NCBI RefSeq assembly: GCF_026151205.1
Contig: NC_087078.1
Location: forward strand, 2,727,675 to 2,791,674
Direction: 5' to 3'
DNA: 64,000 nt
Source of the DNA: Bolinopsis microptera
Lineage: Eukaryota; Ctenophora; Tentaculata; Lobata; Bolinopsidae
Position numbers and translations under genes: made by a program. Positions 10,449 through 23,400 of this stretch are shown in pieces. The notes beneath the pieces are model-generated. The model did not search any database. It was given only the letters and a program-made list of their open reading frames with translations, and was not told where the DNA came from. Position 1 is the stretch's first letter, and each line of letters opens with the position of its first letter.

Positions 10449-12570
10449 ATGCCCCTGGTAAAAGGAACGAGATCCCGACTCTTCACAGGGTCCAGTCACC
10501 CTCGTCCTCCCTACATAACAGAAGTGGAGAAACTACAAGATGCTCTGGTGAGGAGTGAGCATGAGGTGCTGAAGATGAGGGAGCAGATGGAATTCCTGGC
10601 ATTCCTTGTCCGGAGGGCGTGGCAGGGTGATAAGGCCGCCATGTCTGATGTTGCTTCAATTGTTGGTTGGTGAAAATATTTTTGAGTAGAACTTTATTTT
10701 AACGTTCACTTTACCGAATCATAGCTGTCAAATCGGAATATATATGTCCAGCAAAATTATCCTCAAGTTTCAACTTATCTTTTTGATCTAGACTTTTGTT
10801 TATAAAATATTATACTTGATTCGAAAATTACAATTTGTTCACAACTTTCCTTTCAGGAAAAAATAATCTTTCAGGTTGTGAAACGTCCTCCGTTCAAGAA
10901 AACCTCGCACTAATTACTGACAAGGACGAATCTGTGAGTCGCCTGTTAAATTATTTAAACTTTTAAGAATGCTTTTTTTCAAATCCAACGTCATGCATCA
11001 TCACTTATGATTTCAAAGCACATTGTTTATCCCTTCAAAGGTCATTGTTTGTGCTTTAAAAATATCGGTTACTCTATCATTATTATCGGCATTCTCGTGT
11101 TGATACTTTAAAACAGTGCCCAATAATGTGACATTGTCCTTACTGAGTATGATAACAACAAACCTTACTTAAAATAAACTTAATAAACTTAATAACGTAA
11201 TATACAGTGTTTATATTATTATGACACTGCACGGCGTTCATCAGAGAATTTATTAGCAGTTAACACAGAATTCGAATCCTACGCGACGGTATTATCAGGA
11301 TAATTAACTCAACTCGACATTTGAGTAGCATTCCTACCTACGGTTGCCATGGTAACAGATACATGCTCAGTGCTCTTACTGTAATATGAACGTAGAGTCC
11401 TCTTTACTCACTCTAATATATCTGAGAACTAATATAATCAGTGATGAATTTGTTTGTAAATGGTCGCCCATTAAAAGACGATTATATCCAAATATTGACA
11501 TGCAATCCTGGCTGATTGTAGTTACAGTGATTAGTGATATATTTTATCTAATACAGTAGATCCTTCCAGTGTCTCATAAAATTACAATTGTTCTCAAGCA
11601 ACGTTGTTCTCAGCTAATTGACTGATGATATCTATCGTATTGAATGTTTTCTGCATAAAATACTGATAATATCATAATACTACTACTAGCGTAACCCCTG
11701 CCTATGGCCGGGACTTCATTATCGCAGTTGAAATGCAAAAGTATAAACCCGCCTATTATATTCTCATATTCGAAAACACACATTACATTTTCGTAGTTAA
11801 AACGGTGCGAAAGTATGAACTCGCTCTGTCCAAACACACCGCAATTTAATTCTGAGTGCCCAAATTACAAATTATTACTACGTATTTTATAGTAATACTT
11901 GATAGGCAATCTTGAAGTCCCCTGTCAAATTACCAAATTATATAGCAAATCTATTATAAGGGGGAGAGAGCGAGAGTGGGAGAGAGGGAGAGTAAGTGAG
12001 ACACTTTAGTATCACATTTGGGTCACAAAATGATCAATTAAACCACTTACCACCGACCGATTTAAAAAACCTTAATCATTTGGCTTGGTCAGAGTTTTGT
12101 CGGCACTATACCGAAAAAATCAGCCCCGTAACTCTTACCGTTTTCTTGATTAAGCCGTTCGGAAATTACACGCCATCGAACGAACGAACGAACACACATC
12201 TAGAGATTATTAGTATAGACTTTAGCAGGGTAGTGTTGGTTATGTGCCTAACCTGGTGAGCACAGTGGATATCCTTGCTGTACGGCTAGTTAAACAAGGA
12301 ATTGAAACTGTGGGGCTCCGTGCAGACCAACCTACCTGTGGCTAAAGCTCTAATATACAAAAACAATACATGATCTGTGACCAAATAAGATCTCTGAGAT
12401 TTGACCACTAAATCATATGATTACATTTGATAACGGAAATACGACTATATCGGATAACAACCTATAATAATTAACTAATTAATTAACTAATTAACTAACT
12501 AATTAACTAACTTATTGACTAACTAACTAATTAACTAACTAATTAACTAGCTAACTAACTAACTAACTAG

Positions 12571-12638
<68 letters not shown>

Positions 12639-15600
12639 TTAATTAAATAATTAATTAACTAATTAACTAACCCTTCCTCAGTGTGACGGTGAGCAGTGGG
12701 CTAACATGGTTGAGAGGATGTTGTGGGTGGAGAGACAGAGAGACGCAGAACAAGTCAGCACAGTCAAACTGGCGGAGCGAGAGTGCATGTTGGAGGGAGA
12801 ACTAGAAAATCATTCCCCGTAAGTAACGACCAGAGGATAGTATCTCTAGTATATCTCAAGATATCATCTTCTGATCTGGTTTCTGAGTGGTAGGATTTAA
12901 GACGCTTAAAGATTTAAGATGATGATTGGCGATCCAATTTTAACAATTGCTGCTGCTTGACATGTGATTTGACAACTAATCTATTGGAAATTATTTTTGC
13001 ACATCAAGATAATTTAAATGTCACGGGGGTGTCCCACTGAAGGGATTTAAACATTTCCTCATCTAATATCCATTGTCAGTTGTCAAGGTATCTGTTCGTT
13101 CTTTTGTTGAGACGATGTTTTTTCGTTAGCTCTTTGTCGATGGTTTGCTCCTAGTCTATACTCTATTTTATAAAAAGGGTCATTTATCATAGAAAACGAC
13201 CGTCATACTTCCCGTTTAGAAATTCTTTGTTTCTTAAGACGACAAGATACTAATTTGACTCTTCTACTCTTAGGGTATTTTCATCGTACCTAAATAAGCC
13301 CCGAGGAAACTTCCGCCAGAAAGCTCGGGCAAAATCAGCCGCACCTTCAAGAAGCAACATACCTCAGATAAAATCAAGTACGAATTTAAATCATAAATTT
13401 TAAGCTAATTTCTCAATTATCTGAAGCTCATTACACTTTATGTTGCATTTGTACACGAAGAGAAACACACAATTAAACTTTAGTTTTACTTAATAAGAAT
13501 GATGTTCACGTGTAATTATATCCTGTTTTCAGGTAACAATCTCATGAGCAAACCCCCGAGTGCCCCCCTGACCACGCCTCGCCAAAGTCCTAGTACCCGT
13601 CCCCGCTCCGCACCTGCTCCTAAGAAGTTAGCAGCCAGCAGTTCCGTCAGTGTTCATGGTAGTGAGGTTATGATAGCCCATACTCCGACCAACAGCAAGG
13701 TTTATATCGTTAATTAATTATTATTTTTCTTATCACATTTATCATCATTTACATTACATTTACAATACATTTACTCGAACAAGCCTTAGACCATGTTTAC
13801 TTGCTTCCCGCTTCTTTGACTCATAAAATGTTGTCTCGTATAAGTAACTGTGTCTTGAATTATACAAGTAACGTTTTTTTTTTTTTTTTTTTTTTTTAAA
13901 GAGAGGCTGGGCCTGGTTGGCCCACGAGAGGATAGCATATGGATGCTTTGCCTACCTCTGGGGTATGGCAGTCCTGTGGGAGGATGCCAGCGGAATCAAG
14001 ATGTGTAATCACGGATGATGGTAAGTGTTGTGGGGTGTGTTATAGATAAACGGTTAGGTGGTGGTTGAGTGTGGAAGAGAGGGGCGAAACAAGACGGCGT
14101 TAAAGTAGTCGCTATGTTACACCTGTCTGGTCCAACTCCTCCGGCACCACTAAGCGTTTAGTGTGGTTTGTAAAGTTGACAATGGTGGAGATGTGTTGGT
14201 TGTCGAATATGTCATTGACAGAGAGGTAGTAGTCCCGGAAATATTGACCTCTTATTTGGGCAATAGCCGGGCACTGTCCGAGAAAGTGTGAGACAGTCTC
14301 CTCTCCGTCGCCGCATTTTGGACAAGCACTTGTGTCTGATTTGTGGATGGTGTGTAGGTGTTTGTTGAGGCCACAATGTCCCGTGATGAGGTGCACTGCA
14401 GTTCTGTAATTTTGTCTGTTGTTGCTGAGTGTAGTGTTGAGATTTTTGATGATGTTGATGTTTTTATGTCCAAGTGTCAGTTTAGTGTGTCTGGGACCAT
14501 TAGTAATCCATGATTCTTGATTAAGTTTTGTGACTTTGTCGTTGATCAGGCGTTTGATGTAAGATTGTGGAATTGGGCAATTCAAAGTGGATTCACTGGT
14601 TGTGCCATTTTTGGCCAGCTCGTCTGCTTTTTCATTACCCCACAATCCGATGTGTGCTGCTATCCATCTGATCTCTAAGGTGTTAGTGGATCCGAGTGTA
14701 TTGAGGGTGTCGTAGCAGTCTCTAGTGGTTCTACTCCTCGTTGAAGGTGAGGATATAGCTTGAATAGAGGAGAGACTGTCTGACCATATGATGATATGTG
14801 TGTTTGTGTAAGTTGATAGATATTTACAAGCTTCGATGATGGCAGTGAGTTCAGTTTGATAAACGGTGCAATAATCAGGAAGCTTGAATGATCTTTCATC
14901 TAGTGTAGTGTTGTTGTTGTCTGTGGTGATAATATAACCAGCCCCGCTACCTGAGTCTGTGCGTGACCCGTCTGTGTAGCAGGTGATGGTTTCACTGGGG
15001 ATGTTGTCGATGGTGTTTTGGAGTGAGCCTCTATATTCAATGTTGTCAGCTCCAGGAGTGGTGACCGTGAAGCGTCGTTCAAGCATCATGGTTGGTATAG
15101 ATAGGTCTCTCTCTGCTTTGGGTGGTATGTTGAGGTCTACCATGAATTGTTTGTTGATAGTGGTGTGAGTTGTGATGGTACCTTTTCTGGGGGCGATAGT
15201 TTCGAGGGTTAGGCTTCCATATGCTTGAAGCCTGGCTGTGCCCTTTGCTGCTTCACCTCTCAGGAAAAGTATGATATCTGGAGCGTTAGTGAGGTGGTTC
15301 AGTGCGATGAAGGGAGTACTAGGCATGGCACCAGACATCATTCTCAATGCCAATGCCTGAACTCGTTTGAACTTCCTCGCGTTGGTGTCTGTTTGGGTTG
15401 CCCTAATCCATATACTACAGCAGTATGATAGAATAGGTCTGATGACAGCGGTGTACATCCATTTGCATGTTTTAGGGCTCATACCCCAAGTGGGGCCGAC
15501 AGCTCTTCTACATTGCATAAGGGATGCCGTAGCTTTTTTGGTGGTATTGGTGATATGTTCATTGAAATTGAGCTTGCTGTCGAGGGTCACTCCTAGGAAT

Positions 15601-18385
15601 TTGGCAGATTTGGATAGACCTATAGTGGTGTTACCCACCACCACAGGTCTAAGTGTCCATTTCTTATTCCAGGTAAACATGACTATTTGTGTTTTGAGTG
15701 CGCTTATGGATAGATCTTTGGTTTGGCACCATTTTTCTATTGTGTTGATGGTTTTGCGTGTTCTGTTCCAGATGATGTCTAAATCATTCCCCTCCGCTAG
15801 AGAAAGCAGATCATCTGCAAAAGCTTGCAGATAACCTGGTATGTCTCTTGCGGTGTAGGCCAGGAGATCATCGACTACCAGGTTCCAAAGGAAAGGGGAA
15901 AGGATGCCACCTTGGGGGCACCCTCTCCGGATCCGAACCCTTTTCGACTTATCCTTATGATTTAATGTGATGAATCTGTTAGTTACCATGTTGATGATCC
16001 ATTGTGCTGTGGCCGGGTCCACTTTCGTGGTCTTGATAGCGTCAGAAATAGCCTTGAAAGAGACATTATCAAAAGCTCCCTCTATATCTAGAAAGACTCC
16101 TAAGACATATCCCTTCTTAGCTATCCTGCGCTCGATGGTGTGAGTAACTTTATGAAGGGCTGCTTCGGTTGAACATCCCTTTTTAAAGCCAAATTGTCGT
16201 TTGTTGATGTCTTTAGCGATATTAAGGTCGTGTTGCATATGCCACAGTATCACCTTCTCCTGTAGTTTTAACATCACAGGAGAAAGGGTGATAGTGCGAA
16301 ATGATTTTGGTTGGTTGTAGTCAGTTTTTCCAGGCTTTGGGAGAAAGATTCCAAGGGATTCTTTCCACAAAGTTGGAATGTGTTGGGTTTCATGATTTTT
16401 TGTCATAATGGTTCTGGTGATGTCTTTGATGTGTGTCCAAGCTTTCTGTATGATGATAGGTTTGAGGGTGTCGGGTCCAGCAGCTTTTAACGGATCAAAG
16501 GATTTAAGAGCCTCCTCGATTCTGTCTGGGCTGTAGATGGTATTGAGTAAGGTGGTGGTGATTGGTAGAGGTCCAGGTGGAGGCACTGGCGGGTCAGTGA
16601 CACTATCCTTGAAGTGGGTTTGTGTCATGACCTCCAGTGTCTCCTCTGCATTTTTGGTGATGTCTCCGTTTGGTTTGTAAACGGCTTCTAGTGTGTGCTT
16701 GTTGTCGTTGCAGGATTTCAGAATCTTGTTCATCCTTCCGGATTCCTTAACAGACTCTGTTTCCTGACAAAAAGTTCTCCAGGCATTACGCTGGGAGTTG
16801 GATATAAGTCTGTTGTATTGTTTGTTGCTCTCTCTAAGAGCGAGCCACAGGGCATCAGTTTTCTTTTTTCGGGCTGTAATCAGTTTTTGTCTTATTCCCC
16901 TCTGTGCTTCCTCTACTTCTCGAGTTAGCCAGGGGGGTATACAAGTAACGTGTCAATAGGTATAGTAGTCAGAATGTGGGACAAAACTTTGATTGGAGTT
17001 GAACACAATAAAACGGTTGTAGAAGCCACATTACACCACAAAATGTGAGCGCTAACTGTGCAGTGCGCTTTTAAAACCACAGTTTTGCAATTTTACTTAG
17101 CAATTCATGCGTTATTCAATTGAAATATGCAGGAGCATTGAATATCCAATTGCAACTACCTATCAATTGTTTGTGGCGTTTCTGCAGAATTGAATATTCA
17201 ACAGTCAATTGCCACAAAATGTGATTCAGCGACCATTAGACGCACATTTAGATGCACTATTGATCATTAGTCTGACGAACAGCTGTGCCAAATATTACAA
17301 TAATTGAACAAACATAATAATAGATAATGGTGGAGACTTGAACCATATTTGTTTTTGACACGTGATCAATAAACAAGTCGGACTTGCGACCAGACTACTC
17401 TCACGAACAGGACCCAATAATTGAGCTCATCATTTTCTAACACGTTGCAGTGAGAAGATGTACTAAAAAATATGATATAGAAATGATAACCAATAGACGA
17501 CGTAAACCGATAATTTCACTGAAAAGTCGGACACGTGATCATTTTTAACCAATAAACTAGTGGGAACTCGGACACGTGATAATTTTTAACCAATAAACAA
17601 GCCGGACGACTAAAAGTAACCAGTAGACAGATTGGTAGGTGTCAGAAACACATCTACAACTGCTCCTGTCCCGTTCTGCGCTACAACCAGGAGGCCGCGT
17701 GGCACACCACCACACGCTTCGGCGTGCCAACCAGCGCTCAACGCTGGGCCGATGAGGGCAATTTGCAGTTTGGAATGCAATTACTTAAAGAGAAAGACCA
17801 GTTAATGGTTGCAATTTTGTGTGCTTCAGGGAAATAATAAGGTCAGATATTTGTCACGTTGCCGGAGCCTGTATAACATTATCAGCTGAAATAAAACCGA
17901 CCGTTTTAAAAACTTCTTAACTGGTTTACGTGGAGTTTTAACATCTGCGTACAGCCTTCAGTCATTATGCGTGTTTTATTGTGTTGATTTTCAATCGAAA
18001 GTTTTGATAAGCGTGTGATGCATGATGTTCGTTCATTAAAATTTGAATATTGCTTGACATATTTGATCTTATTGCTCGTACAGTCTGTAGCAATTACTTA
18101 CGTTCGCATAATACAAGTATCATCAAAGAGCTGCTGTATGGTATTCTTCAAGCTTTATCTTACACTGAATTTCAGCATTATCGTTTAAAAACAGATGAAT
18201 CACGATAAATATGGAACATACATTATCATGTAGTTCTATGTCATTTATTCTGTGCAGCGCACCAAATTGAACAAACTTGATCATTTCAGGTTACACGATC
18301 AAAGTTGGGTGCTAAGCAACTGAGAAAATCATACTACCTCCAGAAGAGACTGGGTATTCCTGATGAGGCTATAGTGCTGTGTTGA
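10449..18385 (+). CDS. Six-exon gene for an unrecognised 265-residue protein
   Basis: Exons: 10449-10665, 10857-10933, 12682-12818, 13274-13377, 13533-13699 and 18290-18385. All junctions are GT/AG, phases agree, and the joined frame (798 nt) ends in TGA at 18383-18385. I do not recognise the protein. The N-terminal 70 residues contain a charged, probably helical segment (EVEKLQDALVRSEHEVLKMR), and exon 3 has another (ERQRDAEQVSTVKLAERE); both could be coiled coils. The middle, about residues 150-230, is basic and rich in Ser, Pro and Arg (PSTRPRSAPAPKK), so it is probably disordered. The C-terminus (about residues 235-265) is basic then hydrophobic. There is no signal peptide or membrane segment, so it is probably intracellular. 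The donor of exon 1 (gttggt) is weak, making that boundary the least certain. Intron 5 (4.6 kb) contains an antisense LINE insertion. Function unknown. Confidence 0.72.
10934..12681 (+). other. Intron 2 of the unknown gene
   Basis: No exon or RNA gene was recognised. It contains a purine-rich run (about 11961-11998) and, at its 3' end, a long TAAC microsatellite that abuts the splice acceptor of exon 3. Confidence 0.5.
12468..12669 (+). repeat. (TAAC)n microsatellite adjoining a splice acceptor
   Basis: About 200 bases of TAAC/TAAT units with occasional interruptions, ending some 12 bases before the AG of the acceptor at 12680-12681. Only CCCTTCCTCAG separates it from exon 3, so the branch-point region of this intron must lie inside the repeat. 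Confidence 0.9.
13874..16937 (-). mobile_element. 5'-truncated LINE with RT and RNase H, antisense in intron 5, with 13-bp target duplication
   Basis: The insertion is bounded by the perfect 13-bp duplication TATACAAGTAACG at 13861-13873 and 16938-16950. On the minus strand the frame is open from the 5' truncation point (16937) to the stop at 14112-14114, about 941 codons, followed by a 3' untranslated region and a poly(A) tail seen as 24 T at 13874-13897. RT motifs: FLDIEGAFDNV, RRGCPQGGILSPFLWNLV and the catalytic AFADDL. An RNase H domain follows with its acidic residues in CYTDGSRTDSG, YQTELTAI, WSDS and GNEKADELAKNG. The C-terminus has a zinc-knuckle-like CPKCGDGEETVSHFLGQC. RT plus RNase H plus a terminal Cys/His motif fits the I/R1/LOA-like group of LINEs. 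The endonuclease is missing. The uninterrupted frame and perfect target duplication indicate a recent insertion. Confidence 0.93.
16951..18289 (+). other. Rest of intron 5, with a 41-bp tandem repeat carrying CACGTG and CCAAT
   Basis: No exon was found. The notable content is a 41-bp tandem duplication (starting 17527 and 17568), each copy reading GGACACGTGAT followed by TTTTTAACCAATAAAC. A degenerate third copy lies near 17357. The combined palindromic E-box and CCAAT could be regulatory, but this is inference from motif alone. Confidence 0.4.
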
Positions 18386-19667
18386 GCTGCACTACAACAC
18401 GTGACGTGACACGTGCTTTACAACAGCACGTTCGTAGCGGCTTCAGGTTGAACTGTGTCTTCGATTGATAACCATCACATCAAGTTGAGTTTTGAAACCT
18501 AGTTTTGCTTTTTAAGGAAAAGGACATTTGAAGAATGCAAAGTGGTTCAGTAGTGGAGAAAAATTATTATTTTCGACTGTTTCGTTTGCGAGAAATTAGC
18601 TATCCAAATCCTTTGAAGTTGTAATCAGAAAATAATTATTTTGATAGGCATGATTTTCTTTTAGTATTACCTGTAATGTGATTCTAAATTTGACTTTTTT
18701 TTTCTATAGATACTTTTATAAAAACTGCTTCTGTTGATATTATACAGCTTTGCCTTATTGGAATTGTATAAATCGTCATAAAAAGGTGCAATAATATCGA
18801 ATCATTTCTAAACTGTGTTACCCGAATTGGAAATATGAAATCTGAATAAACGAAATTAAATTTGATGACTATCGTATTACACATAACGACCATTCACATA
18901 TGTTACCAGGAAGTTGAAAAATTCATCTCATCTTACCTTTTTCCGTCTTGAATTAACAAAGTTTTTTGGGGACCTCCGTTCTCCGGAATGTCAAGTCAGA
19001 AAATGCGCCTCACTATGAGGCGTGCATGTAATGGAAATGGTAGCTACGACTTCAGCAGCCATCGCCAAACGAGAAAGTAGTGATCTACAGAGCGCAATCC
19101 TGTCGCGCGCAGCACGTTGTTTACCATATTTGGGGCATTTCGTGGATACCTTGACAACGCAACCAGGTTTTCTGATCTGGTGGCTGATTCAAAAGTGGGC
19201 TGATTCAAGAGTGACCATTTCAAAGCATTGATCAAATTCAGACTATCCGATATTCATTCTAGCCTTAATCCAAATAAAAATGACGCCATCTTTTTATGCA
19301 GCAAGGTGATTGATCACTTTGTCCGCTGTCACTACTTCTAATTAAACTCTTCCTCTCCCTTCGTGATTAAGTAATAAAGAAATTTGATGTCAGATGTGGG
19401 GTCTGATTTATTTTATTTCTTGTCGTCATAAAATCAAAATAAAACGCATCTTTACAAAGGTTATTTTAGATCTATGTTTAGAATTGACAAGGACAACTTT
19501 ACTTCTTGGCCCACATATATTTTCAACAAGTCACTGTTTAGCCATTTGTCACGGAAACAAAACATTGTGGACCAAAATACGCATAATCAAGGAACAATTT
19601 TCAAAATCGAAATAAAAATAGACTTAAAGTTTCTCTCTTGACAATCCATTCTAAAATGTTTACAGAA
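18386..19667. other. Convergent 3' region between the unknown gene and the mucin gene
   Basis: The 3' untranslated region of the plus-strand gene probably ends after AATAAA at 18845-18850. On the minus strand, AATAAA (TTTATT at 19407-19412) lies about 255 bases past the mucin stop. A pair of overlapping open frames near 19022-19235 has no introns or recognisable content. No RNA gene was seen. Confidence 0.4.
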
Positions 19668-20447
19668 TTACAGTAACAGCATTGTAGCAGCTCGCCCATC
19701 TTGATCAATAATCAGGTTCTCTTCGACTTTTTCCATGCCGGTAGAATCCCCAGTTTCAGCATCACGTGCACACATCATGCAGTTGCAAGATTGTATCTTC
19801 TCGATTGGTATCGTTCGTTTTATGGGGTTCTTGTTATCCACGAAGCAGTCGAATGTTTCGGTTTCTACCGTCTTCAGTTTTGGCAGACAACATTTGCATT
19901 CTGTCTCGATCTGAGGTGGAGGAAATGTTAGTATTCTGTTTTGCAATAATATATAATATATACAATTATATGTGCAGAAAACATTTACGAATCAGATGTT
20001 GCTAATTAATATGATGATGATGAATAAGGATATTAGTTAATTTTGCTAATAGCAAAACCTAAAATTGACTTAAATTAATTTTACCTTTCCGAAGATATCT
20101 CTCCTCTGCATCTTCTTGCATTTTCCCTTTATGTCCCAACAGAACTTGATTGCGATTTCGTTTGTCTGAAAATGAATTGAGTTATAATTAAGTTATTATC
20201 ATTCCTGATAATGAGTCCGAATAAGTTTTATTGCATGAATCATATTATGAAGATTCCTGATCAAAATAGCTAAAATAGGCACCAACTCTGGCTGAAAAAA
20301 ACTAGAACTTACCGATACACACAGAGTACGATCTTCGGGATCGTAATCGTCAGGGTCGACCACCACAGTATCGTTAACAACCCAAACCTTCATCTTTTCA
20401 ATAGGCTCTTTGACCTTAGATTCACAGGCGGGCTCGTACACAACCAT
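19668..20447 (-). CDS. C-terminal cystine-knot exons of the minus-strand mucin
   Basis: Exons 43-45 (20447-20313, 20165-20085, 19910-19668), residues 3505-3656. About ten cysteines follow the CTCK pattern of mucins and von Willebrand factor. The first two exons carry [22 protein letters not shown]; the last carries ETECKCCLP, then [11 protein letters not shown] and QSCNCMMC. In that family the ECxCC...C...SCxCxxC end is diagnostic, and the domain dimerises the protein through disulphides in the endoplasmic reticulum. A short tail of about 35 residues ending in MLLL follows; it is too short for a membrane anchor. All three exons join in phase 0. I regard the domain assignment as sound, although the spacing of the first half is looser than in vertebrate mucins. 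Confidence 0.85.
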
Positions 20448-23400
20448 CTGCAAGTTTTAGGGCGTTAGAGAATCTTAGCAAGGCATGTTTTTTCCCACTA
20501 TTTTAATTAATTAGTGACAGTCACAATAAAAACAAGAGGTATAACAGAAATGTGGGGGGGGGGGGGGGGGGGGGGAGGGGTATAACAGAAGAGTACTTAC
20601 TGGAGTGGTTTGTGTAGCGATACGATCGGTTACTGGCATTGTTGTAGTGATAATCTGGGTAGGAGTGGTCGCTGAAAAGTAGGGGGAGATTATCAAATAA
20701 TCCAGCTGAACTCTATTTCATCAAATCAATTGAGGTTCCGCAGAATATTCTAATCAGGTGCTAAAAATTGGTTTATAGTTTGACTGAAGTGTAACTTACA
20801 AACGATTGTCTTTTGACAGATTGACATCTCAGGGGCGTAATGGTATGGTTCAGTATCGTCATGAGCGTATTGCGGAGTGGATCCTTGGTCATCCTCAGCA
20901 TCGTCTATAAGCACAATACCGTAGTTGTCAACACCACCTTCCTCGATCCAGTCACGCGCCAATTCGTGGATTGGAATCTGGAGGTGATATTAGTCAGGTT
21001 TGGGCATTTAGTTTTTAAAACAGGGATTCAATATATTCGGTATTCAAAACTAAGGGAAAATAGTTAGAAACTTGATTGGTTCCAATATTTAGTTACATGG
21101 ATTGCCATGTAATATGAAATTCACTACATGTGTTTGAAATGAGTAACTTAGTTACTAGAAGTTACTTAGTAACTGTGTTAAACTGAGTAACTTACGGTCA
21201 CTTCAGTTCCTCCGAGTCGGCTCTTCTCGATTATTAGAGAACCGTAAGGCTTATCTTCGTCGAACTCGAGGTTCTCCCAAGTCACATCATCTTCAGTCCA
21301 TGGTGATGTTATCTAAAAAAAGGTTGGATTAATATCACTGTAATTTCTCAGGTTGATTATTTTCTAGGAACACTGACGAAGATTGGATCCTAATTTCGAC
21401 TGAAATAGAAAGCACTAAGTTTGACAGTCGCCCTGATTACCTTGTAAACGCTGACAGTTCTTTGGGTAGGAGAATCCTCGTTAGATGGTCCCAAGTAGTT
21501 CAAATGTACAAACGACTCATCGATCTGGTAAGTCTTGAACTCTAAAAGACAACAATATGTGATGAACGTGTCTTTTGAGATAATTTAGCGATTAAAACCA
21601 TCAAACATTTAGATCAAGTAGCAAGGACTAAAATTCCCAGCACACACTATAGTGTAGTATAAATCTAGCTTATAGACAGTTTGGGTTGTAAACTTCGCCC
21701 TATTCAACCTTACGAGCCGCAGAAAACACTTACTCTCAGAAAATTGCTCCAAGTCGAATTTGAGTACAGTTCTGTACTTTTTGCCATCGTTGTCCTTTCC
21801 GTGGGTTAGAGTTTCGTTGGTCTGGGTTAGAGTTTCGTCACCGTCCTTCACCAGTACGACGCTGGAGACTACATTGGTGACAACCTGAGTGAAAACATGG
21901 TTTTAAACATGGCTTACACATAAAGTGGTGAAAATAAAGCAATAAATTAATCAAGATCGAAATGTAACTGAACAGTTCATAGATTCTCTACATACCTTTC
22001 CGTAATCATCGTTACACTCCTTGATCTCCACCTTTTTGTAACAAACATCGATCCAAGGTAGGAAATCTTCCTCGACCTCAGTATCGTTGGTGAAGCTGTA
22101 ATAACGGACATCCTTGGCGTCCTCCCGCTCGTCAGAGCCGTCAGTGTAGTGACTGACAAGGGCCACGCCGTAGTAATCCTAAACAGAGACGATCAGATCT
22201 AGCAAATTCGTCATAATGGGTAACAGGGGTAATGGGTAACAAGTGAAATAAGAGTTAAATTGGTAACAGGAGTGAAATTGGTAATCTGACAATGCTACGT
22301 TGGACCAACCTTTAATAGCTAATAATGACTCACCTGATTCTTGTTCTTATTGAAGGGACTGATCCACTTTTGGATGGTTTCTGTGAAGTCTGTCCTTATC
22401 TTCTTGTTCCTGTTGATCTCCTTGGTGAGCTCGTTGAACTCTCCAGTGCTTTCCTGAAGTATACAAGATTAACTGCTAATAATACAACATCAAATCAGTT
22501 CAATTAACCAAAATCTCATATAATATCAATAATATGTGAAATTCAACTACACAGCATGGACTGCATAATTCTAGTTAATTAAATATTTTACTCAATATAC
22601 TAACATCGATGTTTTGTTCGGAAGTGAGCTGGCCCACATTAGTGGAGATCTCATCCCACGGTACAGCCACAGGATGAAGCTTCGTGATCTGGGACTTCCA
22701 GGTCTTGCCTTCAGATCCGTCCTTCACGGTCACGAAAATGTTTGACTCGTAGATCCAAATGTTCTGATGAGGGTGTTACTTTGAGATGTAATTGGGGTTA
22801 CTTCGAGGCAAACTAGAGTTGACAGTTGATAAAACGATTAGTTGCTGTAAAGTACAGTGCCCAGTACAGAAATAAACAGATATGAAATATTTAAACACGG
22901 AGTAAAAACGAAGAAATAATCAAACAAAATCAGAAATGGTACCTCTTCTTGTTGATTTTTAATAAGCTCTGACAGATCGAACTTGATGATAGACATCTTC
23001 AGTCCAGTATTGTGCTTTTTGCCGACCACCAACTCATCTGGATTGACATCTCCGTCATCGTCTCCTTCGGTGAAAACGATCGTCTTAGACTCCACGAGAG
23101 TTCCTCTGATCTCCTCTCTGACACCACCTTTGGAATAAATGATTATGGATAGGTTCACGATTCGGGTCTATTAAAGCATATTGATATATGGTTTGGTTCA
23201 TCATAAAACGTTAAAATCATAAAAAAAATAAAATAAAAAGTAAGCAAAATAATAAAATCTTACCTTGCGGAGCATCACACCGAGGGATTGGAGAAGAACT
23301 ACTAGAAGAACTGGAGCTTGATGGAGTTGTTGTGCTCGATGAGCTTGATGGCGTTGTTGTAGAAGATGAAGTTGTGCTTGATGAGCTTGATGGAGTAGTT

